DNA of 17,066 nucleotides from Scenedesmus sp. ARA3. Lineage: Eukaryota; Chlorophyta; Chlorophyceae; Sphaeropleales; Scenedesmaceae. Positions within the stretch are counted from its first letter, which is position 1, and every line of letters starts with the position of its first letter. A model generated the notes under the pieces. It was not told the DNA's origin. It saw only the letters and a list, made by a program, of their open reading frames with translations, and made no database searches. The stretch is from contig RWJK01000221.1 in NCBI GenBank assembly GCA_004335835.1, positions 1 through 17,066 of the forward strand, written 5' to 3'. This document shows positions 8,843 through 17,066 of the stretch, one piece after another. Made by a program: the position numbers and the translations under genes.

Positions 8843-11800
8843 TTAGAAGTACTCTAAGCTAGAGCCAGGTGTGTGTGGCCGGCCGCGCGGCGGCGTCGGC
8901 GGCCGCTCCTCATTGACCTGCGTCATCCAGGTGTCCGCGCCGTGTGTGCCGGGCTCCTCATCAAGAGGGCCGCCGCTGCTGTCTGGTGTGTGTGGCGTGG
9001 TGGGCGGCACTGGGTGGATGAGCTTGGGCACCATGACCAGGTCCCTGCCCAGCACCAAGATGGCGCCTGCATTGCCCGCTGTGCCGCAGTAGTTGGTGGC
9101 GCTGAAGAGCGTGATGAGGTGGCCCTGCGCAAAGCGCTCGAAGCCGTCCATCACGCACTCGTGCGCGCGCACGATCATCTGCAGGTTGTTGGTCTGCGAG
9201 GCAGCAGCAGCGCAAGCAGTGCACGCGCAAGGCGAGTCAGCAAGGAGACGAACGGAGCGGCACAAATTGCACGGAGACATGCCCATGCGCACACGAGCTG
9301 ACTGATCATTCCCAGCATGCACGCACAAGTGCCGCTGCGCAAGCCCGCCAGCCCGCCGCGCACCTTGCAGAAGTCCTTCACCCTGTCTGGCCCGAACGTG
9401 ACCAGGCCTGGCCCCCTGGGGCTGGGCTGCACGCCCTGCACGCTGTCGTTGGTGGTAGGGTCGCTCCACAGCAGGTCCATCAGCACAGGGCCGCCATCCT
9501 GTATGCAGCGCAGCAGCAGCACGCAGCAGCAGGCAGCTTCATCCGTCACCGTTGCCTATTTCAAGCACGACGCTGACTAGATTATGGTGTAAGGACTGCA
9601 GTGCCCTGGCTGACGCTTGCTGCGGCACTTGCTGCAGCACCTACGCGCCCAACGCACTTCTCTGCCCCTGCTGTTGCCACACTACCCGTATGCTGCAGCA
9701 GCCAGCAGTTGTGTGTGCTTTGCTCACCTCCATGGTGATGGGCCGCTCCAGCTCCGCGATCTGCTCGATGCGGTTGATGCAGCGCCCGATGCCGCCGTGC
9801 ATGCACAGGATCTTGCCCTCAATCAGCGCGGCCAGCGGCAGCCAGTTGAACAGTGCGTTGATGCGCTTCCACACCCAGATGCCGTCCTCGTCGCCCAGCC
9901 GCTCTAGGCACTCCAGCCTGTACGCACAACAGGCGCCAGTGAGAAAAAGGTGCAACAGATGAGACAGAGAACAAGCAACAGTTTTTGCACACAGCAGTGC
10001 AACGCAGTGCATACAGGGCTCACCGCAACAACGGCGAGTGCACGACTCCACCATTCTTGCCAGAGCCAAGCACACCTGAAGCCAAACAGTGCGTTGATGT
10101 CTGCTGCTTCGTGGTTGCCGCGGATGAGGTGCACGCTGCGCGGGTGCTCGATCTTCAGCGCCAGCAGCAGGCACATCGTCTCCAAGCTGTGGCTGCCCCT
10201 GCAGACCCACGAGCAACATGCGCAGGCCACGCAGGCGTCAGCAGCACGTCCTGAGGCTGTTAATGGGACAAAGAAGCCCAAATACTACGCCGGCAAAACA
10301 CAACCATATGCTTTGTATCCACACATGCCAGCAGCTACAGTCAACAAGGAAGACTGACACAAAGGGCGGCGCCAAGACCGTCCCAAGCATCAATGAGCCC
10401 CCCAGGCGCCGCTGCACGCCGCACCTGTCCACGTAGTCGCCTAAGAACAGGTAGTCGATGTAGGTGATGTCGCCCGCTGTGTTTGGTGCGCCGTACTCCT
10501 CAAACAGCCGCATGAGGTCCCCAAACTGGCCGTGCAGGTCGCCAAAGATCTTGATGGGCGCCTGCAGGCATGAGAGAGGTCACACAGTAAGCAGCCATGA
10601 AGCACCAGCCAGCATCCATTTGCTGCAGCACTTGAAAGCAGAGCACAATGCAAGGAAACCAGCCAGGTGGAAGGCAGTTGCAGCCTAGCTAGCTAGAAGC
10701 TGCTAGCCGCATGATCAATGCTTGCCATGGTACAGCTGCCTGGGTACTGCCCGCTGCAGCTGCCAGTGTGCCACGTGTTGCTGCAGGCTGCGCACCTTCA
10801 GCTCCAGCACGCTCTTCTCCTGCTTGAACAGCTTCTCTGCATTGTCGCACAGCTCCACAATCTCCTCAGCCTACAGCGCAGCAGCAGCAGCACAATCATG
10901 GCACAGAATGCGCTGTGTCGGTTGGTCAACACGTTGATAAGCCCCATGACGCAATCCTGGCCAGTCCAGACACATGAAAAATCTGCTCGAGTGGCAATTT
11001 GAGTGCTGATCACATAGCATGTACTTGTAAGACACTGCATGCAGGGTGCAAGCCAGGAAAGCAATATACACCGCCATGGCTGTTGCCGAGTAAAGGAGCA
11101 TGGCGCAACAAGTAATCCACTTCTGCAGCTGCTGCAGCCACACTGCTGCCGGTCACGCACCGCCAGCATGAAGCGCCGGTCCTCGTGGTTGGGCTTCCAC
11201 TGGCGTGGCCGCAGCAGCTCATTAATCACGCGCTTGTGCACGCCCGGCATGCTGACGGTGCGCTGGAACAGCGGCGTCTTGCCCTCGGGCGTGCCCTTGT
11301 CGTAGATGCTGACGCGCCTGCCCTCGTTGTCCAGCTGGTCTATTGACAGCTGCCGCACCAGGCCCCTGCACGCACACCACCAGGCGCACTGAACACCCAA
11401 GATAGCGCAGAAGTCTTCCAGCTAATGCAGTGTCAACCTATGGCTGCAGAGTTGCCAGGCTCAGAGCACAACTAAATCCTCAACAGGCCCCAAGCTGCTC
11501 ACGCAATCTTGCTGTGCCAGCATCCAGCAACCCACCTCAGCGGCGGCTCCATGGGCGCCACGACTGCTCTGTGGTACAGCCGCACATCAGGCGTGGGCGG
11601 TGACGCGCCTGCCCTGTGGTGCTGGTTTAGTGTGAGTGTGGGGCTCTCATCCCGTGCGGGACTGCTCATGGCTCTGTCATCAACCTGCTCAGGGCTGCCG
11701 CCTTGGCTGTTGCTTCTGCTAGCCACTGCTGCTGCTACTGCTGCTTCTGCTGCTGCTGCTTCTGCCAGCATCTGTGCTGCGCTGGCGCTGCCGTGAACAC

Positions 11801-14351
11801 TATTGAGGTATTGGCTCCACGCTGGCGCGCGCGGGTCGCAGATGGTGAGCTCAGCACCACCAGCGTCGTCTGCAGCAGGCGGAAGCAACAGCGTACAACA
11901 GAGAGCAGGTTTGTAATAAACTCCAACGCCCCCCTTCAGCAGGCAGCAGCACTGTGAAAGCAGCACATGTGGTGGCGTACGTTTACAAGGCAGCGGTGTG
12001 TTGCTGAACGTGTGCACAGCAGTGCTGCTGCAATGCGTGGAGTCAATGTCTGCTGAACGTATGTACAGCACTGCTGCTGCAATGCACGGATTCAATGTCT
12101 GCAGAACCTGCTGTCACCCAAGCCTGCTTCCCACCCACCTGCCAGCAGCAGGTCGTCCAGCAGCTGGCTGCCCTTCAGCCCGCCGTAGATGAACACAAAG
12201 GGCCCCACGCTGGTCACTGCGTGCCTGCAGCGCCGTGTGACGTCCTCGCCTGCTAGTGTGCCGGGGGCGGGGGTGATCCACGCACCACCTGATGTGTCCA
12301 GCATCACTGTGCTGGTGCTCTCGTCCACCTGCGCATGAACAGCCAGAGCTCAACATGTGCCAGATGCCTTGCTGTGAAGGTTGTGCCGTTGCTGGGCACT
12401 TGGTGCCAATATTCTGAGGTCAAATGCAGCTGCATGTGCACTGGTTGCTTGCGATACAACGACTCGCATTTGCTGATGCACTTGTGTGTGTGCACAGGCA
12501 GACCACGGCATTGACAACACTGCCGCCAAACCTTGCGCTGCTGCGCAGCTCACCATCCTGCCGCCTCCTACTGCTCCGCCCGAGATGTGCAGCCGCGTGC
12601 CCACAAACACTGCCCCATGCTGGTAGCGGCCTGCGGGCATGCTGCCTGGCGCTGCGTGCCACTCCCAGCGGCCATCCCTGTGGCGCGCAAAGCCAAACGC
12701 ATCTGCCAGCGGCGTGCCGTGCACGTCGCGCCCGCCACACAGCAGCAGCAGGCCGTCTGAGCGGGCAGCTGCTGTTGCGTACATCCTGCAGGCATGCAGG
12801 AGCAGCAGAACAAGGCCGACACCAGCATTAGTTGCGGAAGCTGGCTGTGAATCTTGTGCCCCTCAAGGTAGCACGCCAGGCATGCATTATAGAGAGGGCC
12901 ATTGCGGGCCAGCCAACACAAACACTCCTGCAAGCATACGCCAAGAGCCGTATGCCATGTGCTGCTGCTCACCGTGGGCAAGGCATCTCGCCAGCGTCTG
13001 TGATTTTGCGCCACTGGTAAGGCTTTTCGCTGGTGTCCAGCGCCCAGGCATCGCCCAGCGTGGACTTGCCGTCATTGCCACCCATTGCCACGAGGAAACG
13101 GTTGGCCACTAGGCTCAGCGTGTGTGCGTACCGCGCACTGGGGCCTGCACCCTGCACCAGCACCCTGCAAGAAGACAGGCAGCCGGCAGCTTATTAGTCG
13201 CTGCATGCACAAAAGCACAGCTCAGCTGCAGCAAATCCTAGTTGCTGCTTTCTTGCAAGACAGGTGACTCAGTCATTAGAACTGGGCTGTGCATCAGCTG
13301 CTGCACCCTAGCTCACCACCAAGCTGGGTCAAACTGCATGTAGGGGCTGGCAAGCTGCATGCCAAGCATGCACCAGACATAGCTGGTGCACGGCAGGTGC
13401 ACGGCCCTGCTGCTGCTGCTGCTGCAGCGGCTTCGATTGCTGCATGTACTGCAAGACTCCGCACCTGTGCCACCTCGGCCGCTCCATGTCTGTGAAGTCC
13501 AGCACGTGCAAGTCCTCAGAGGCCAGGCCTGCTGGTCCGATGCCTCCCTGCAGGACCAGACAGCACACCAAACACAGGTCAGCCAGCATGCACGACAGCT
13601 GTGTGGCAGCAGCGTCAGCAACACAATCAGTCAGCCCACAGCTGGATTGTAGGTGCATATAACATGCATGACAGCAGCACCCATCCAGCTTAATTGTTCG
13701 AGGCGTGCCCTGGCTGGATCAGCGTCCCCCCAGCGCTGCTGAGCTGCGCACCTGCACCACCACCATGTTGCCCACTGCCGCAGCTGCGTGTGCCGCGCGC
13801 GGCGAGGGTGGCTCGCCCATGGGTGTGATTTTGGCCCATGTGCCCGACCGGATGTCAAAGATGTGCACGTCGTTGGTTGCTCCCGCAAGGCGGATGCCTG
13901 CATGCATGGAAAGAGCAAAGTTCAGCCGGGGATCAGGCTGCAACCACTGTACTGCCCACCTGCCATGCTCCAAGCAGCTGCAGCTCACCTGATGCTGCTG
14001 GCCCTGGTGACCCAGAGGGTGTTCCATCTGGGTTCTTTGCCGTGGAGCCCTCTAGCGCTGTTGCTCCACCTGCGGGGTGCAGAGCGGGAGTTTTGCACAG
14101 CAGGGATCAGCAAAGGAGCATGTTCCACCTACTGCAGCTGCATGCCGGCCCTGACGCTTCGTACCAAACAGCACTAGCTTTGCTTTGTTGACATCCCCAT
14201 CAGGCCCGGTGATCGTGGTGAGCGTGTGACCACATCTAGGACCCGGAGCAGCTTCACCGATGATAGGAAAAGGCCGAGGTCTGCTGACCCCCACAGATGG
14301 TACTGAAGATGGTCGCTGCGCGAGAACGCCAGGCTGGTCGTCTACTTGCAT
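8843..14351 (-). CDS. Kelch-repeat Ser/Thr protein phosphatase, BSU1/BSL (PPKL) family
   Basis: Fifteen exons, in coding order: 14351-14165, 14069-13989, 13897-13752, 13547-13465, 13164-12973, 12785-12554, 12328-12139, 11869-11536, 11365-11161, 10870-10796, 10561-10425, 10198-10076, 9917-9728, 9498-9364, 9193-8843. All joins are GT-AG and in phase, giving 886 residues, close to plant BSL1. Kelch repeats fill about residues 30-395 ([59 protein letters not shown]). An Ala/Ser-rich linker follows, then [16 protein letters not shown]. The PP1-like domain (about 540-830) has GDLHG (582-586), GDYVDR (616-621), GNHE (648-651), MHGGIG (H702), RAHE (H781) and SATNYCG, so all metal and phosphate ligands are present. 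In plants this family dephosphorylates GSK3-type kinases in brassinosteroid signalling; the algal substrate is unknown. An in-frame TGA at 14384-14382 fixes the ATG at 14351. Confidence 0.95.
12002..12099 (-). repeat. 49-base tandem duplication in phosphatase intron 7
   Basis: Two adjacent 49-base units, 12002-12050 and 12051-12099, match at 43 of 49 positions. Each begins TGCTGAACGT and ends TCAATGTC. A degenerate third start (TGCAGAACCTGC) follows at 12100. The array is inside intron 7, just upstream (in + coordinates, left) of exon 7. Confidence 0.9.
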
Positions 14352-14638
14352 TGCAGTGCTCTCAGGAGGAGACTGAAAGTCTCAGCGCTGAGAGTCTCAG
14401 TGCACAGCTGTTGTCTCACGCACAGCGCATCTTAAACGCTTTAACGATATGTTCAGCCAAGCAAAAGGCAATGGGAAGCGGGCGATCATGACCCTTCCTT
14501 TCCAGGGTACTGTACTTGAAACTGGGTAACAAAGCGTGGGTTGGGTTGTGACTATCGTATCCACACTGGCGAATGCACCAGACAACTCTGCAAACTGTAA
14601 CTCCATACACATTTTGTTGAGGTCTTCACGTACATACG
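14352..14638. promoter_or_regulatory. Divergent promoter between the kelch-phosphatase (-) and thioredoxin x (+)
   Basis: Only 287 bases lie between the two start codons, so they must hold both 5' UTRs and a shared or back-to-back promoter. No clear TATA box is seen. The left part holds a strong dyad at 14372-14401, inside the presumed phosphatase leader. The middle holds two GTAC cores separated by one base (14507-14515); GTAC is the core recognised by SBP-domain factors in green algae, but four-base cores are common by chance. Confidence 0.6.
14372..14401. repeat. 30-base imperfect palindrome with a perfect CTCAGCGCTGAG core
   Basis: The 12-base core 14381-14392 is a perfect palindrome. 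Extended outward, the two 15-base arms differ at only two pairs (14379/14394 and 14377/14396). It lies 21-50 bases upstream of the phosphatase start codon and contains the in-frame stop that bounds that gene. It could be a dimer-bound DNA site or a leader hairpin. Confidence 0.85.
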
Positions 14639-15724
14639 ATGGCGCTGGCTGGTGTACACCGTGTGAATGTCTCGGGCTCTCGCTGCCTGCCCCAGAAGCA
14701 AGCGCAGCTAGCGCCTAGGGCTACACGTTACGGATGCCGGGTCCCGGGACGGCGCATGCTGCCAATCGTGGCGGTGACTGACCTTACGGAGGCACAGTGG
14801 GAGACGGAAGTGCTCCAGGTGTGATGTCAGGGATGCAGCCCCCGTTCAGATGCATGCACGAAGTGTCAAAGAAATTCCCTTTGTGTTGTGTATGCTGCAT
14901 GTGTCTAGCGCCCTGGATGGTTGAAAGGGACAGCAAACAGCAACTCTTAGCGCTGCCTTGAGTGGTGTAGCAAAATCACTCATTGACACTGCTGGTGGCC
15001 TGCAGTGTGACAAGACTGTGCTGGTTGACTTTTGGGCCCCTTGGTGCGGCCCATGCAAGCTTGTGGCACCTCTGATGACCTGGGCCGAGAAGGTATGGCC
15101 TGACCAGTCATGTAGCTGGCAGCTGCTCCCTAGCACCGCAGCAGCTGCTCTTGCTGCAGCGCACGTTGCTCCTTTCGGCCTGTGACGTGGGTTATGCATA
15201 GCGATCGGCATCTGGAACAGGTTGTGCAGCTGTTGGCATCGTACAGGCAGTTTCGCTGCGGTTGGAAGTAACTGCTGCTGTGGTGCTGCTACGGTTCTGG
15301 CTGTAGGAGTACCCGGACATCAAGGTGGTCAAGGTGGAGCATGACGCCAACAAGGGGATTGTGGAGCAGTACAAGGTGCGCAGAGCAGCACATGAACGTT
15401 TAGCATCAAGAGTTCAAATCAGCATAATGAAGCAGCGCAACCTGTATGCATGCAAGCAGGCCCCGGGACACCACCAGGCAGGCACAGCGCAGCTGATACG
15501 CGTAGGCAAGCGCGAGTACTAGTACTGCATTTAGCGATGGAAGAGCTGACTGTTGAGATTTAAGCATTGTCCGGTTGTATGCTGCGCAGGTGTATGGGCT
15601 GCCAACGCTGATGGTGTTCAAGGATGGCAAGGAGGTGGAGGGCAGCAAGACTGAGGGTGCAGTGACAAAGGCCAAGCTTGCGGACTACATCAAGAAGTAT
15701 GCAGCTGCCAAGGTGTCAGCATAG
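14639..15724 (+). CDS. Chloroplast thioredoxin, x type
   Basis: Four exons (14639-14818, 15006-15092, 15307-15375, 15590-15724), all phase 0 with GT-AG introns, give 156 residues. Residues 1 to about 42 are a basic, Ser/Arg/Gln-rich leader ([18 protein letters not shown]) consistent with a plastid transit peptide. The thioredoxin fold follows, with [15 protein letters not shown] and the redox pair C74-G-P-C77. The cis-proline is P117 in [16 protein letters not shown]. The last segment, [16 protein letters not shown], matches the GAITKAKLKEYI signature of plant thioredoxin x rather than types m, f, y or h. Thioredoxin x reduces 2-Cys peroxiredoxin in the plastid stroma in plants; that role is inferred here. 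The active-site strand (DFWAPW) is more m/y-like than plant x proteins (EFVANW), so a small doubt on subtype remains. Confidence 0.93.
15515..15526 (+). repeat. 12-base palindrome AGTACTAGTACT in thioredoxin intron 3
   Basis: A perfect palindrome centred on CTAG, also readable as two tandem AGTACT units. It lies 64 bases before the final exon. No function is evident. Confidence 0.7.
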
Positions 15725-16798
15725 AGCAGAGACAGCTGACGTTAGCGCGCATGCCGCTTGCATGGCGTGCGGAGAGCAGAAGAGCTGTCCAGGAGGCTGG
15801 TTTGATGGAGCGAGTTGTGAGTGCTGAGTGGTCTGTAGTGCGGCCCAGAGAGTATGCAACGAGAACATCAGGAGGCAGCGCACAAAAATGAAACAGCACA
15901 ACTTGTTGCTGGCAGAGGTTCCCTTCTGTTATTGGTGGCTGCACATGTCGTGGCAGAGTTCTGGTGGTATCCGCAGTTGCTACGGCGGCGGGCCTGCAGC
16001 AGCAGAGTGCATGCTGCGTGGCACGCTGATGAGCAGAATAGAAAACAACAGAACCAGCGTGTTACTGAGTCGCACTCATCGAGTCACGCTTAACAGCAGC
16101 TGCCATGTTGTTGGCACATGCTTTTGGTGTTGTGTGTCGCCAGTGTTGAGATCAAGGCTGTGTGCGTTGTTGAATCAAAAGCCTCAGGGAGATGCAGCCA
16201 TTCATCATCTCTTTTTTGACAAAGTTGTAGCTGGTGCGAAGCGCTGTTTGTTGTGTAGAACTGTGTACAGCTGGCAGCTGTGGGCTGTCTTGTGTGCATT
16301 CCTTGCAGCTTTGCAGCAGCTATGGGCTGTAAAGCACGACACGGCAGTACAAGCACACGTGGAATCAACTTGTGTGCTGGAAGTATCAGTTGTCATGACT
16401 TGCCAAGTGCCGGCGCTGCCCATGGTGATGCTGTTCTGCTACTAGCAGAACTTCTTTAGTATGCCGCAGGCTGTGTGTGCAGATGCAATAGCATCTGTGC
16501 TACGTAATGATCTTGATAGCAGTAACTGCTGCCACAGGTGGTGTGAGTTTTCAGCTGAGCTGGAAGCATTGGTGCTCGTGCCCTGCTGCACCGGCCCCGG
16601 TGGCCGGGCGGTTACGTGTCTGTCACATGACATGCATACTTTCCTCTTGGCTTCTGGTTTGCCAGCCCACTTGTTTGTTTGTCACGTTGCTTGTGTTCTG
16701 GTGCAGTAGCCATGGCTACGGTAGCTGGCCAAGGCAGTGCCCACTCGGCCTCTCAATTTGTGTAACAGGGCAACATGCATGGCCTTGCATTGCACTTT
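15725..16798. other. Thioredoxin 3' UTR and intergenic sequence, no gene recognised
   Basis: About 1.07 kb after the thioredoxin stop. A 205-codon open frame (15828-16445) is rich in Cys, Trp and Ser, resembles no family I know, and looks like chance. A perfect hairpin GTTCTGCT-ACT-AGCAGAAC lies at 16433-16451, overlapping the end of that frame. TGTAA at 16761-16765 could be a polyadenylation signal, though it would imply a 3' UTR of about 1 kb. Confidence 0.5.
16433..16451 (+). repeat. Perfect 8-base inverted repeat with 3-base loop
   Basis: GTTCTGCT and AGCAGAAC flank ACT. It is a simple hairpin in sequence downstream of thioredoxin x, about 310 bases before the TGTAA at 16761-16765. It might influence 3'-end formation or be a chance dyad. 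Confidence 0.6.
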
Positions 16799-16958
16799 GC
16801 AAAGAGAGAGAGGCTTGTTACAGGAGAAGGCAAGCTATCACCCGAGAGTGAGTCACTCGCCCTACTTTCAGCTCACATGTGCAAAGAGAGAGGCTTGTTA
16901 CAGGAGAAGGCAAGCTATCACCCGAGAGTGAGTCACTCGCCCTACTTTCAGCTCACAT
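16799..16958 (+). repeat. 80-base tandem duplication carrying TGAGTCA sites
   Basis: Copy 1 is 16799-16878 and copy 2 is 16881-16958. They are identical except for one AG unit in the GCAAAGAGAG start, and are joined by GT. Each copy holds the odd palindrome GAGTGAGTCACTC with the AP-1/GCN4-type core TGAGTCA, at 16849-16855 and 16929-16935. The near identity points to a recent duplication. Confidence 0.95.
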
Positions 16959-16963
16959 ATCGT

Positions 16964-17066
16964 ATGAACTCGATAGCAAGCCACAAGACGCCACCAAAGA
17001 AAGCTCCAGAGGCGTCTCGCAGCCCCTACCTCCCCATAAACGAACATGTACATGCAGGGCAGCAAG
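16964..17066 (+). CDS. Possible N-terminal fragment of an unidentified gene, cut by the window edge
   Basis: An ATG at 16964 opens a frame that stays open to the end of the window (34 codons, beginning MNSIASHKTPPKKAPEASRS). The composition (Pro, Lys, Ser, Ala, His) looks more like a real protein or targeting leader than the Cys/Trp-rich chance frames nearby. The ATG follows directly after the 80-base tandem duplication, which would then lie in the promoter or 5' UTR. No family is recognised. A short open frame of this length can easily arise by chance, so this is only a possibility. Confidence 0.22.
   Translation, partial: MNSIASHKTPPKKAPEASRSPYLPINEHVHAGQQ

Noticed and set aside
15828..16445. 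205-codon plus-strand open frame after thioredoxin x
   Set aside because: No family similarity, unusual Cys/Trp content, no intron structure like neighbours; treated as chance open sequence.
16960..17066. Possible minus-strand exon ending at a GAG|GTAGGG donor
   Set aside because: The donor looks good but three frames are open over about 35 bases and none gives a recognisable protein; too short to support.

Overview
The window is nuclear DNA from a eukaryotic green alga (core Chlorophyta; a Scenedesmaceae/Sphaeropleales-type genome is my best guess, not proven). The reasons are: every recognisable gene is cut by short GT-AG introns of about 80-370 bases with phase-correct junctions; the proteins most resemble plant/algal families (a chloroplast thioredoxin x, a plant-type kelch-phosphatase, a plant/algal TauE/SafE transporter); TGTAA, the usual green-algal polyadenylation signal, lies downstream of several genes; and CAG/CTG triplets are strongly enriched in exons and introns alike, giving Gln- and Ala-rich low-complexity stretches. 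No bacterial-type operon, mobile element, CRISPR array, tRNA or rRNA was seen.

Layout, left to right. (1) 1-976: the last exon of an SNW1/SKIP spliceosome and transcription co-regulator (323-976, + strand), preceded by intron-like sequence. (2) 1642-3754: a complete three-exon WSS1/SPRTN-like DNA-protein crosslink protease with a WLM domain, a SUMO-interacting motif and a C-terminal RanBP2-type zinc finger. (3) 4086-6791: a complete six-exon TauE/SafE-family membrane transporter with a signal peptide. (4) 6792-8842: about 2 kb without a gene, holding the converging 3' ends of the transporter and the phosphatase, with a cluster of hairpins just after the transporter stop. (5) 14351-8843 (minus strand): a complete 15-exon, 886-residue kelch-repeat PP1-like phosphatase of the BSU1/BSL (PPKL) family. 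(6) 14352-14638: a compact divergent promoter. (7) 14639-15724: a complete four-exon chloroplast thioredoxin of the x type. (8) 15725-17066: no recognised gene, an 80-base tandem duplication with AP-1/GCN4-like TGAGTCA sites, and possibly the first codons of another gene at the right edge.

The genes do not form one pathway. They are independent nuclear genes for RNA processing, genome repair, organic or inorganic anion transport, phospho-signalling and plastid redox. The only arrangement suggesting co-regulation is the head-to-head phosphatase/thioredoxin pair sharing 287 bases. I found no convincing new defence or mobile system; the most unusual material is in the repeats, the dyads and the domain architecture of the WSS1-like protein.
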